From NCBI RefSeq assembly GCF_020740795.1, contig NC_067299.1, forward strand, positions 11,667,333 to 11,731,332: 64,000 nt of DNA, in the 5' to 3' direction. The translations under genes were made by a program, and so were the position numbers. Positions 37,563 through 47,370 of the stretch are shown here, piece by piece (position 1 is the stretch's first letter; the number at the start of each line of letters is the position of its first letter). This DNA comes from Apus apus (taxonomy: Eukaryota; Chordata; Aves; Apodiformes; Apodidae). Under the pieces are notes generated by a model. The model ran no database searches and was not told the DNA's origin. It saw only the letters and a program-made list of their open reading frames with translations.

Positions 37563-38158
37563 GTAAGCCATTCCTAGGGATGGTTGCCCTGTCCGAGGGC
37601 AGGTGAGGGTGACAGGACTCCCTATGGGTCTCCTCCACACCTCCTCCTGCTTGGGGCTGGTCCCCGAGTGTCCTTCCATCTTGTGACTGCTTGGGTGTCA
37701 CTCCAGCACAGCCTCTGGAGGAGGCAGTGTCCCCTGATGCCAGAGTATAAGGCTGTTCCAGGACACCAAGCCAGATCCCTCTGGCACCAGGGCCAGAGCT
37801 TTGTGCCCCTGCCTGGCTGCCTTCCCTTACCCCTTCCCCACTGGCGCTGCCTGCACTCCTTCTCCAGCCAGTTTATCTCACTGCAGTGGCTGGCTGGGGG
37901 AACTTGTCTTCTGCTGGCTCACAGATGGCTCCAGACTATGCCAGCCGGCATGGCTGGGACCATGGAAGAGCAGAGAGGCTTGAAAAAAATATAATTTCTA
38001 TTTGTCTGGGATGCCTTGTCCTTTTCCAGTGCTGTGGGTTGGACAGGCCAGTGATCTTGGAAAAGGTGCCCCAGTCTCCTGCTGTAGCACCCAGCATTAA
38101 TCACTGTTACAGTGAGGGACATCAGTGAAATCAGACTTGTCATCTTCTGTCTCCCCAT

Positions 38159-38262
38159 ATACTGTGTCCTGGAGACACCCAGTAACAGGCTCCCTTTTCA
38201 TCCGGAGCCTGATAGAGCAAAACCACGCCTGTACCAGCAGCTTACAGGAACTCTTCTGAAAG
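38159..38262 (+). pseudogene. CASP1: Caspase fossil p10 exon with lost acceptor and stop
   Basis: The frame reads (D)TVSWRHPVTGSLFIRSLIEQ, then NHACTSSLQELF, TGA and Lys before the donor gtgaga. Phase predicts the exon starts at 38159, after a good pyrimidine tract, but the two bases where AG is required (38157-38158) are AT. TGA at 38257-38259 stands where mammalian caspase-1 has Arg (EEIFRKV), a one-base change from CGA. Confidence 0.88.
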
Positions 38263-38600
38263 GTGAGACTTTGTAGGTAAGTGTAGGTGTCAGCAGATGC
38301 AGCCGGCCAATGGTCAGAAATTCTGCTGGGAACAGAGCTTTGGCCAGGGTAGGCCCTTCTGGAGCAGGCTCTGTCAAAAAGGGGTCTGGTATGGCCTGGG
38401 AAGTCAGCTGGGTCTCTGGAGATATCAGCACCCTGCCACATGGTCATGCAAGAGCCTGATGTCTTGGCACAGCCTGTGGCCCTTGTGCCAGCAGACACAT
38501 GCTTGGGGATGGCCCTTGAGATGTCTCCTGGCTCCCTGCACTCTTCCCAGGCTAGGAACAGAGCTGCTCTCATTTCTCCTCACACTCTCTCTCCTCGCAG

Positions 38601-38693
38601 GTCCAATATTCCTTTGACAAATTCCCTCAGCAGTTGCCATCACAAGAATGGACTACAATGCTCAGGAAGTTCTACTTTTTGCCAGGCCACTGA
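38601..38693 (+). pseudogene. CASP1: Caspase fossil terminal exon
   Basis: The acceptor is ctctcctcgcag. An open frame of 30 residues begins VQYSFDKFPQQL and ends LRKFYFLPGH before TGA. FYFLPGH is the near-invariant caspase-1 C-terminus (FYLFPGH). This exon by itself is undamaged. Confidence 0.93.
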
Positions 38694-39345
38694 TCTACCC
38701 ACAGTGAGTCTCTTCTCCTCACACCTCTGCAGCAGCTTTTTATCTGTGCCCCAATCCCTGCATCCAGCAAGGAGGAGGAGGGAGAAATTCCCCACCACTC
38801 CTGGGCTCCAGAGCTTGTGGCTCAGAGAAGAGATCCAAAGCATTTGTGTGCTGGTAGCTGGGGCTGGGCAGTGGCCTGACTCCATCCCCACCTCCCAGCT
38901 AGCTGTAGGAGAGCCAGGGGCTCCAGGAACTCCTTTCAGGAGCCTGGATCTCAGGAGCTTCTCTAATGTTCTTCACAGGTGAAAAAAGAATATGTGGGCA
39001 GAAAATGTGTTTGAATTTTAGGGTAACACAGCAGAAAGTTAAAGCTCAAGAAAGATGTGCTTCTTCATGTCATGTCAGAGGAAAAGCCAAGAACAGCTCT
39101 ACAGAAGCACAGGGCTTGTTATTCTCTTCTCTCTTCCTTTTGCAGCCTCCAGATGACCCCAAACTGAGCAAACTTCCCAGGGAGTAGCAGAGACACATGT
39201 CTCTGCAGCATCAAATGCACAGCTGGTTAGTGTCTGTCAACTGTCCCCAGACAGACCTTGTCCCCAGTTGTGACAGAGACGATCCGTCACCCCCCGAGCC
39301 ACTTCTGCCCCATCTCTGCCTTTACCCATTGTCTAATAAAGGGAT
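38694..39345 (+). other. Downstream region of the caspase fossil, with poly(A) signal
   Basis: AATAAA at 39335-39340 follows a sensible distance from the terminal exon and may be the original poly(A) signal. Two acceptor-like sites (ttcttcacag near 38978, ttccttttgcag near 39145) precede short frames, the second being PPDDPKLSKLPRE then stop. I cannot assign these to a gene. Confidence 0.45.
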
Positions 39346-39840
39346 TTTCACAGCAGATGGCACCACTCCTCTGCTGGTAGCCTGCCCTGGGTGGGTGGTG
39401 GTTATGGCTGGCAGGGGCTGCTGTGACATTGCTTCTTGGGGACACTGTGAGAATACAGGAGGTGAGAAATTGGGCAGGAGCTTATGGGGCAGGAGTTGCT
39501 CACCTTCAGGGCAGGCAAGGCAGCCACACCCCAGGGAGACTTCCATGCCTCCCTCTTGCAGGCTGGCAGCATCTCCTGCGTTAGGAGGCAGCTTGGCCCA
39601 CTCCCCAGTCCTGCCTCTGAGCTGAAGGAAGGATGCGATTCCCCTGGGAGTCATGAATGAGCCTCAAATCTGTGTCTACCACACACTGCTCTCACAGCTT
39701 GACGTGTCCTGAGCTCAACCCAGTTGCCACCTACCACCAGCATCCCCACTGGTAAGTGGGACCCCCTCCCTGTTCTCACCACCATGCTCCCTGTCAGCCA
39801 TGGACACATCCAAAGCACTTTCTGCCTTGGCATGTATTCA
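39346..39840. other. Intergenic, between convergent 3' ends
   Basis: Separates the plus-strand caspase fossil from the minus-strand ABHD11. No gene seen. Confidence 0.6.
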
Positions 39841-39842
39841 AC

Positions 39843-39848
39843 TTTATT
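39843..39848 (-). terminator. ABHD11: ABHD11 poly(A) signal
   Basis: AATAAA on the minus strand (tttatt on plus), about 370 bases past the stop codon. Confidence 0.65.
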
Positions 39849-40216
39849 GCATGTTCTGCAAAGTCACAGCCAGATCCACAACCAGGTAGTCTGGCAGCAG
39901 GAAAACAACAGGGCTCTCCTGCCCCCTCCGAGTGTCTGAGGCACTCCAGCACAGGCAGGACAGGCTGCACAGCAAGGGCAGTGTCCTGGGCTGGTGTCAC
40001 CCTGTGTCCCTGCAAGGCGGCAGGAGAGCTCAGCAGGACAGAGGTCCCTCTCTGCTCCAGCTCCAGGAGACCTGGGGTGGGATCCTACAGGCAGGATCAA
40101 ACTGCACAGCAGGCAGCCAGTCCAGGCCAAACTCCTCACAAAGCCCAGAGCCCTGTGTCACTGCCTGGAACTTCTCAGGTCCCATGTCGTCTTTGCAGAA
40201 ACCCTGGTTCCCAGCG

Positions 40217-42469
40217 CTATGGTGGTGGCAGGAAATTGAGGACAGCAGTGATGAATTCTTCAAATTTATCCTGATGGACTATGTGGCCTGCACCTTCAAT
40301 GTACTGGACATCCGCCTTGGGGAAGAGGCGCTGGATCTCTGGGTAGTCTTTGGGGCTGCAGGACAAGGGAACACACCATGGGAAGCATGGTCAGAAGTCC
40401 ATCCAGGCGTCTTCCCTCACCCTCCCCAGGCAGAGGGAGATCCCAGGTCTGACCATGTCCCTTTCGCTGCTGGGAAAGCCCAGGGCTGCCCCCAGATTGC
40501 CCCTCGCTCTCCAGCGTGTTGGTGTCACCAGCTGCTGGAGGCACAGAGGTTGCTCCAGGACCACCCCCATCTCAGGGGCTTCCTCCCACCCTGGAGAGCT
40601 GCAGGAGATCACAAGGGGTCAAACCACAGACTTCAACCTGCTTCTCTCCAGTCCCACCTGATATAGGGTGAGTTGGATCCCCCCAAGAAGAGCGCAGGGC
40701 CAGGATACGGCTTGTGGAAGGCAGGGAAGTTCATGATATCTGCCAAGTGGTGGGAAATAGCCTCCAGGTTCACTCGCCAGACATAGCGGCCTTCCACCTC
40801 TACCAGGTTGGTGAGGAGGAACTGTCTCAGCTGCGGGAGCTGCCACAGAAAGGGAACATGGCAGGGAAATTGTACACTTCAGTAAGGAGCAACAAGCCCT
40901 CAAGATGTCCTGGTGCCCTGCATCCTCCCCTCCACCTGGTTCTGACCATCTCCTATGCTGTCACATTCCCATCACTCCTGCAGCCCTGGTGTGATGTTCT
41001 CCAGCTGCCCACAACAGCAGTGAGTCAGCAGGGGTGGAAAGAGTCCTGCTGGGACCATGGCTCTGAAGACCTGTGCTCCAGTCTCAGGGACAGGTTGGGA
41101 GTGCAAACCCTATCCAAGGAGTGGGACTTCCTACCTGGACCACCGGACGCAGCTGATCGTCAGCCAGCTGGCGAGCTGCAGAGCGTGACAGCCCATCCGG
41201 GAGCTTCACAGACTTCATGGCAGAGATGTAGGCAGAGAATTCGGAGACAGGTGTGGTTAAGACAGGACTAATATCTACAGAGATGAGGCGCTCCACAAGG
41301 TCTGGCTGGGGACACAAGAGGGGCAGATGGATGCCAGCCAAGACCTCCCCAGCAGGACTGGGCACAGGGCTCTGCTGGAGGCTTCAAGCTCCCTCCTGCC
41401 TCAGCAAAGACTCCATGTGCCCTTCCCTGCATTTCTGTTTCCTTGTGCCTTGGCATGGGAGATCTCCAGTTCCCTTGAAATCAATGTGGAGGGACAGGGC
41501 AGAGCATGGAGGGACAGGGCAGAGCGTGGAGGGACAGGGCAGAGCGTGGAGGGACAGGGCAGAGCGTGGAGGGACAGGGCAGAGCGTGGAGGGACAGGGC
41601 AGAGCGTGGAGGGACAGGGCAGAGCGTGGACTACCAGAGACTCCTGCTTCCACAGCCTGGTTTAGAAGCTAAGCAGGAGAGGCAGCACCCCAGACCTTGA
41701 CAGAGAAAAGCCACCTCCTGCGGGACTGCGGGCAAGGCCAGCACCCACAGGTGTCACCTCCCTCCCCACAGCCCCCCGGGCCAGCTGCCCCCCAGCCCCG
41801 AGAGCCCTGCGCTGCCCACCCGCTGCAGGGCCAGCACCATGGCCGTCTTGCCCCCCATGCTGTGTCCTAGGAGGATGCACTTGGTGATGCCCAGGCGGGT
41901 CAGGAGGTGCTGCACATCCAGGCTCATAGCTTCGTAGGTCATCAGCGGGCTGTGGGGGCTGCTGCCATGGTTCCGGGCGTCCAGCGTCAGCACCTACCTG
42001 GGCCGGAGCAGCGGGTCAGCCCCTCCCGCGGCACTGCGCCCCCCCCTCCCCCTCCCCGTCTCTCCCCGCAGCGAGGGTCTCACCTTGCCCCCGCCGCGGC
42101 GCGCCAGGGCCTTGGCCACCGTCTGGAAGTTGCCGCGGCTGCCGAAGAGCCCGTGGAGCAGCACCAGGGGGGGCCGGGCCCCGCCTGCCCCCACCTCCGC
42201 GTGGGCCAGCGGCACCGCGCTGCGGGGGAGAGCGTGGGGAGGGCGGGGCCACGGCCGGCCTTGCCGGGGCGGCGGGGCCGGGCCACAGCAAGCCCAGCCT
42301 GTGGGGGAACCGTGCGACCTCCAGGGAGCGGCCCCGCCCCGCCCCGCCCCTCCCCCCGGGACCCCTCCCGCCCCCGCCCCGCGCGGCCCGGCCCTTACGT
42401 GGCGGCGGAGCGCGCGCTGCCGGGCGGGGCGGCGGGGCCGCGGGGCAGGCGGCGCAGCACGGCGGCCAT
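40217..42469 (-). CDS. ABHD11: ABHD11, mitochondrial alpha/beta hydrolase
   Basis: Six exons in phase give a 290-residue protein: 42399-42469, 42084-42219, 41820-41993, 41135-41305, 40658-40839 and 40217-40355. All sites are GT/AG. The N-terminus (MAAVLRRLPRGPAAPPGSAR) is Arg-rich and lacks acids, like a mitochondrial presequence. HGLFGSRGNF is the oxyanion-hole region. GHSMGG, with nucleophile Ser114, is the elbow. GAGHIVH gives the catalytic His (about 269). The segments LDARNHGSSPH, LVERLISVDISPV and LLTNLVEVEGRYVWRVNLEA are close to human ABHD11. The human protein is a mitochondrial matrix hydrolase reported to protect 2-oxoglutarate dehydrogenase lipoylation. The start has ATGG context inside a CpG island. 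Length is slightly under human (about 315), mostly at the N-terminus. Confidence 0.95.
41486..41630. repeat. 20-bp minisatellite in ABHD11 intron
   Basis: Seven nearly perfect head-to-tail copies of gtggagggacagggcagagc, starting at 41486 and every 20 bases to 41606, with a partial eighth. One copy differs by a single base (atgga). The period is not a multiple of three and the array lies in an intron, so the frames through it are not coding. Confidence 0.95.
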
Positions 42470-43200
42470 GGCGGGACGGGGCGTCACGTGACGCGCGGGC
42501 GGCCCCGCCCCCCTGCCTGCCGCAGGCGCCCCCTGGCGGCGGGGGGTGGAGCGGCGGGCGGCGCGCGCTCGGCAAGGTCACCCGGCCTGGCGCGCGCTGC
42601 CCGCCCCGCCCCCCGCCCCGCGCGGTGTCGCTGCTGCGGGAGCCGGGACGGGCTGGGCCGCCCCGCTCCTGCCCGCGGGGCTCCTCCTGCCCGCGCCCGC
42701 GGCCAGGCCCGCACCGCCCCCCGCGGGCAGCGCTTTCCCCGTCCCGGGGCGGGAGCCCTCGGGGCCGGCGGCGGCCGCCGCGAAGCCGCCAGGTCCCGCC
42801 GCCCGCGGGCAGCGCAGGGTCCGTCCCCGCCCCGGCAGCGGCTCCGTCCCCTTTGTCCGTGTCCGCTGGAGCGCGGCGGCGGGCGGGGCCGCCCCGGGCC
42901 GGGAGCGGCTTGAGCGAGGCGGCCTTGCCCGGCCGCTGCTCCGGGGCCAGGGGAGCGCCCCGAGCTCCCCTCGACGCCGCCGGACTTTGGACCGGGCGGG
43001 CCGGCAGCGCGGCCGCCTGCCATTGCCTCCCGCCATTGCCTCCCGCCGTTCGGCTCCGGGTCCCCGCCCCTAACGGGAGGGGGCGGCGGCCGCCCCCGCA
43101 GAGGCCCCTGGCGCGGGGGGCTCTGGCCCCGGAGCTGGAGCCGCCGGCCCGGGGCGGCCCCGACCCCCCTCCCGCCCCCGGCAGGATCCTGCCCCTCCGC
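42000..43200. promoter_or_regulatory. CpG island and promoter of ABHD11
   Basis: Very CpG-rich sequence over exons 1-2 of ABHD11 and about 700 bases upstream, ending where the CLDN3 3' UTR begins. Long open frames here on both strands are compositional. Confidence 0.8.
42483..42492. promoter_or_regulatory. Palindromic GTCACGTGAC E-box (CLEAR/USF type)
   Basis: A perfect ten-base palindrome 14 bases upstream of the ABHD11 start codon. It equals the CLEAR consensus bound by TFEB/TFE3 and also fits USF. It overlaps the expected 5' UTR or start-site zone. Confidence 0.6.
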
Positions 43201-43232
43201 CAAGTGTACTCGGGCTACCAAAACAGGACAAG

Positions 43233-43238
43233 TTTATT
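43233..43238 (-). terminator. CLDN3: CLDN3 poly(A) signal
   Basis: AATAAA on the minus strand (tttatt on plus), about 330 bases after the CLDN3 stop codon. Confidence 0.75.
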
Positions 43239-43568
43239 GACAAATGTAACCGATACAGACCACGCGTAACAGGGACTGACGGTGTCCGGCCGGCGACGAC
43301 GAGAGGGCACCGGGGGGGACACCGTCCCCGTGTCATCCCGCCGGCGCGGGGGGAGCGAGCCAGCCGCCGCTTCTCCCGCCGACCCGAAACCGCCTCTTGT
43401 TTAACCGAAACCGTCTCTATTTACACAGCCCGGCCCTAACCCCGCGGTCGGCCCCGGCCCCCCTTCGCACCCCCCCGCCCGCTGCCGCTGGCCCCGGGCC
43501 CCGCGGGGGGAGGGTGATGAGGGTCCCGGGGTGGGGGTGGGGGATGTCGGGGGGTTCGGGGGGGGCGC

Positions 43569-44213
43569 TCAGACATAGTTCCTCTTGTCGTAGCTGGTGA
43601 CTGCGGAGCGTGGGGCAGAGTAGGCCACCTTGCCGGTGGGGTACCTGTCATCTTTGGGGGGGCAGGAGCAGCAGAGCAGGGCCCCCCCCAGCAGCAGGAG
43701 GGCAGAGGCCGCCCAGCCCACGTAGAGCGAGGTGCCCAGCTCCCGCTTCTGCGCTTCGATCACCAGCGGGTTGTAGAAATCCCGGATGATGGTGTTAGCC
43801 GACCAGGAGACAGGAATGAGGTTCATGACGCCGGAGAGGAGGAAGATGACGCCGGAGACGATGGTGATCTTCGCTTTGGTGCTCTCGTCTTCCACGCAGC
43901 GGGTGCACTGGGCACCCACAATGGCCACCATTAAGCCTAGGACGGCCAAGACAATGGCCACCACCAGGAGGGCACGGGCGGCTTGCAGGTCCTGGGGCAG
44001 GGCCAGCATGGAGTCGTAGACCTTGCACTGCATCTGCCCTGTGCTCTGCACCACGCAGTTCATCCACAGCCCTTCCCAGATGATCTGGGCCGTCACGATG
44101 TTGTTGCCGATGAAGGCCGTCACCCTCCACATGGGCAACGCGCAACAGATGATGCTGCATAACCAACCCAGCACCGACAAGGCTACTCCACCGATCTCCA
44201 ACCCCATCGACAT
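43569..44213 (-). CDS. CLDN3: CLDN3, claudin-3 tight-junction protein
   Basis: Single-exon frame of 214 residues starting [17 protein letters not shown]. The start is the ATG in gccaccATGT (44213), an ideal context; the nine in-frame codons upstream begin at a TTG and are not used. Four membrane segments are visible. The first extracellular loop carries the claudin signature W-EGLW-C-C ([18 protein letters not shown]). The second loop has [16 protein letters not shown]. The cytoplasmic end is [17 protein letters not shown], with the final YV expected to bind ZO-1 PDZ domains. The N-terminus and GAQCTRC segment fit claudin-3 rather than claudin-4. It is transcribed away from CLDN4, with about 6.8 kb between start codons. 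Confidence 0.95.
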   Translation of the reverse strand: MSMGLEIGGVALSVLGWLCSIICCALPMWRVTAFIGNNIVTAQIIWEGLWMNCVVQSTGQMQCKVYDSMLALPQDLQAARALLVVAIVLAVLGLMVAIVGAQCTRCVEDESTKAKITIVSGVIFLLSGVMNLIPVSWSANTIIRDFYNPLVIEAQKRELGTSLYVGWAASALLLLGGALLCCSCPPKDDRYPTGKVAYSAPRSAVTSYDKRNYV

Positions 44214-44319
44214 GGTGGCCGGTTTGCTGCTGCGCTCCAAGTGATGGCGGAGAAGAGCCTACGGACCGAAACTGTCGCCGTCACCCTTCGCTGCTTGCAG
44301 CCCTTGGGGGATCAGCTTA

Positions 44320-44345
44320 CACCTGGGTGCACCTGCGCTTTTAAG
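44320..44345 (-). promoter_or_regulatory. CLDN3: CLDN3 core promoter with paired E-boxes
   Basis: CACCTG (CAGGTG on the minus strand) lies at 44320-44325 and 44330-44335, next to a TATA-like cttaaaag at 44338-44345, 107-132 bases upstream of the ATG. More CACCTG copies lie at 44414-44419 and 44492-44497. Snail and ZEB repressors bind CAGGTG, and claudin-3/-4/-7 are known Snail targets. Confidence 0.5.
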
Positions 44346-44509
44346 CCAGCTTGAGCGCCTGCCTGGGGTGGGGTTTCGCTGCTGGACGCTCCTCTCCACT
44401 CCTCCGTCACCGTCACCTGCGTCCCACACCCTCCCCTTTGTTTGCAGAGATGGCGCCGGTTGCCAGAGAAGGGCGGGAGGGGGAGAGAGGCCACCTGCCA
44501 CAGCCATCC

Positions 44510-45380
44510 CCTTGGCTTAGGGGTGATGTGTGCTGGGAAGCACGGCCACCGTCTTATTCGGACCCACAGAACCCTGCTGGGGATCTGGAAACCCCCCAGC
44601 TTCACCATTGCTCCCCTAGAGGAGCTGGGGGGTCAGGGTTTGGTTTGTTTCTGGAGTGTCTTATCAGCGCTCACGTTTCACTGAGTTTCAGTGAGCACCG
44701 GGCACCTTTGCATCACTGTGCAAAGTGCAACCCTTTTGTCGTGCTGTGATGCTTGTTGCTTCAGCACCACCATCCCAGGTGACCCATGGGTGCTCCCTGC
44801 CAGCAGGTTGGAAGCAGGAGGGGGCCAGGTAGGGGAGACCCCCTGCCTTGACCCCCTCCTTCCTGCTCCCACCCAGCTGGGCAGGAAGCGCCAGCGGGAA
44901 TCCCCTGACCATTACTCATCCTGCTGAAATATTTTGGCCTTGAAGGAAGCAGATAATGCATGTAACTGCCCTGACAACATCAACAAAGTGAAAAAAACCA
45001 AACAAGGCAGGGGCAAGCAGGCTGCCCTCAGCCACACTCAGACCTGGCAGCAGCAACCCCATGGCTGTGGGGCACATGTTTGTCCCCCATCACTTGTCTC
45101 CCCAGTCTCACATGCTGGTGTTGGTGCCAGCATTTCCAGCCCCCCAGGCCCCCAGGAATGTGGTCACCATCCCCTGCTGAACACGGGCTTGCTCCTGCCT
45201 GTTCCCTGTCTGCGCCAAAATCTCCCCTACAGCTCATTAACTACTCGAGAGTGTGGTGGGATGCTGGCAGGGAGTGCTGGGGAGGGGGCCCTCCCTGCTC
45301 GGCCACCCAAGGTCTACCATGAGGGGAACTCCATGTCTGCCCAGCTATACCCCACAGGTCTTGACACCCCACAGCGAGGG
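44510..45380. other. Intergenic, upstream of CLDN3
   Basis: No recognisable gene or repeat. Confidence 0.55.
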
Positions 45381-45389
45381 GGCAGCTTC

Positions 45390-45720
45390 AGATCCCCCAT
45401 AGTGCCCTGAAAGCCTATATATGGCTGGGTCAGCTTCGGCTGCCCTGCAGCGCTCTGAAGCCATATAGCCAGTGGGGTCAGCCTCTACCATCCCACAGCA
45501 CCCCAACACCCCAAATCTGACTCGGTCAGCTGTTGTCACTCCATGTCACCCCAGCACCCTGTTCCCATCTGGGTTGGCCTCTGCCCTCCTTGTCACCCCT
45601 GTGTCTGACCTCTGACACCCTGTGATGCCCAATATTCAGTCAGGTTAGCCTCTGCCAACACATGACACACCAAAAATACCCTGTGTCTGGGCTTCTGTCA
45701 CCCCACTGTACCCTGATCAC
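45390..45720. repeat. Degenerate tandem repeat, about 55-65 bp unit
   Basis: Diverged units each contain a form of gggtcagcctctgcca and caccccagcaccc. At least five units can be followed. Confidence 0.55.
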
Positions 45721-45742
45721 CCTGCCAAGGGCACCCCCACAG

Positions 45743-45924
45743 CTGCCCAAGACCGGTGGCTGTGTGGGTACCCAGAGGTGACCCTGTATGTGCTGCTGAG
45801 GGGAGAGCCATGCAAGCAGCACCCCAGGGCCTTGTGCCCTTTTTGCTGGGGGGTACTGGGGGTCCCAGCCCTCGGGAGCACCTTAGAGTGTCCATGGTGC
45901 CAGTGCTGCCAGCACTGGTTGGTG
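45743..45924 (+). other. Exon-like frame with two CPxC knuckles
   Basis: A good acceptor (ggcacccccacag) and an excellent donor (gtgagtac at 45925) bound a 182-base open frame encoding 60 residues. It includes CGYPEVTLYVLLRGEPC and CPFC, 15 residues, then CPWCQCCQHW. Paired CPxC motifs look like a zinc knuckle. I do not recognise a family, I see no partner exon, and there is no ATG. A chance frame in GC-rich DNA is equally possible. Confidence 0.2.
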
Positions 45925-46239
45925 GTGAGTACAGGGCCCCCCAAAACAGAGCAGGGTCTGGGCTGGCCTAGGGCCCCCAAGATCTCCTGGCAAAGGTTCT
46001 GGCAGCACACATCTCAGGCAGGGCTCCAGGGTGCAGATGTGTGCAGAAGCACACAGACATGCACAAAATCACACCCCCTCTGCCGGCAGGGATATCCTGA
46101 CACACAGCTGCACGTGCAGGGAGACAGAGAGACAGACAGACAGAGGCAAACAGGCACATGATGGCAGTACGAGTGCACACGCACACCCCACGGTGTGCCA
46201 ATACACCCACAGCTGCACAGACACACATGGCTGGAGGGG

Positions 46240-46600
46240 CTGCGGGGCTTGGGGTACTCCAGGCAGGGCTGTGGGGCAGGGGGGCAGCCCAGACAAGGTT
46301 GTGAGGTGGGTTTAGGGGCAAGGGGATACCACAGGTAGGTGTGTGGGGCAAGGGGAGAATCACATGCAGGGTGTGGGACACAGGGAACTCAGCAGGAAGG
46401 ACTGTGGGGCAGGGGTGTACACCATGCAGGGCTGTGGGTCAATGGGGTAACTTCAGGTAGGGCTGTGGGGTAGGAGGGGGTAGTCCTGGCTGTGGGGCAG
46501 GGGAAGAAGGGGATATCCCTGGCACGGGTATGGGGCGTGGGAATACCTGTGGTGTGGGGCCTACCGGGGCAGGGATAGGGTGAGATACAAAATGCAAAGC
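46240..46600. repeat. Degenerate G-rich minisatellite
   Basis: About nine imperfect copies of a unit of roughly 36-40 bases built around gcagggctgtggggcagggg. The array is G-rich on the plus strand and could form G-quadruplexes. Confidence 0.65.
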
Positions 46601-47350
46601 ACTGCAGCCCCCAACCCTGCAATCAGAGCCCCGTGTGCTGTGTTCCCACTTTGTCATCTCAAATTGCCCAAAGTACAGGCTGCACAAGGTGCTATGCTGG
46701 CCCAGGGCAGCTGCTGCTGCCTGACTCATGGTGGAGGAAGGAGCAATCTCTGGAGCTTTGGGGTGCTGGCTGTCACCACATGCTGCAGGATGCATTCTTG
46801 TGGCAAGCAAGTCAGCTTGCTGGTGTTCACTGAAAGCAGCAGAACGGGGCCAGAATCCTGCAGGGGTCCTGGGAGCATCCCCATCCCTCCTGCTGCTATG
46901 TCCTCCCACCCCACTGAAGCCCCTCTGCTCCCCTCTGGCATAGCTGGGAAGGGATGGGGAGTATCTCCCACAGCAAGTCTCCTGAGATAGAGACAAGGTG
47001 GGGTGGCTGCATGGATCCACCAGTGACATGGGGACAGGTTTGCACCCCCACGATGTGGTCATCCTGGACAAAGGCCAGACCCAAAGGTCACGAGAGCATT
47101 GCCAGTTTGGTGGCCCCCCAGTAGCCAGGTGGGGGACACACATCATGGGCATCCCCATGTTCCCACCGTGTACCCAGCGCCCAGTACCCTGGGGGTGAGC
47201 AGGAGGTGACAGCAGAAACTGCCCCTGGTGCCACGGGGCCACGTCCCACTCACGTGTGCCTGGCAGCTGGGTCAGGGTTTGGGGTGTTCCCCCTCCCCTG
47301 GGGCCTCAGCAGTGACGGCACGTTTCCCCCTGGGGGAGCTGGGCTGGGAC
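46601..47350. other. Intergenic, CLDN3-CLDN4 interval
   Basis: No recognisable gene or repeat. Confidence 0.5.
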
Positions 47351-47370
47351 GCTAAATGCTGCCTCGGCTG

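Larger units (their letters stand above)
36273..38693 (+). pseudogene. CASP1: Decayed inflammatory caspase (CASP1-like)
   Basis: Six exon remnants line up with inflammatory caspase exons in order and in phase. They are exon 1 (ATGGCAG then gtgagt), part of a CARD exon, a p20 exon with SDSTFLVFMSNGVRAGLRG and PKVVISQAC, the p20/p10 linker exon, a p10 exon (VSWRHPVTGSLFIRSLIEQ) and a terminal exon ending FYFLPGH. Caspase-1 cleaves pro-IL-1 cytokines and gasdermin after inflammasome assembly. Six independent defects are visible. The CARD exon has a frameshift. The linker and first p20 exon are absent. The catalytic His is Asn (SHG to SNG). The Cys loop reads QACREGE instead of QACRGE. The p10 exon has lost its AG acceptor and has a TGA in frame. 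The remnant still resembles a caspase-1 gene more than caspase-3, -8 or -9. Its neighbours (MTMR4 left, ABHD11 right) are intact, so decay is specific to this gene. Confidence 0.9.

Noticed and set aside
36273-38693. Caspase as a working gene
   Set aside because: Six independent defects, including loss of the catalytic His and of a needed splice acceptor, cannot all be read around.
42085-43269. Open frame of 394 codons opposite ABHD11
   Set aside because: Antisense to real ABHD11 exons and through a CpG island; composition only.
44214-44240. Nine-codon N-terminal extension of CLDN3
   Set aside because: Begins at a TTG codon. The ATG at 44213 has an ideal context and matches the known claudin-3 N-terminus.
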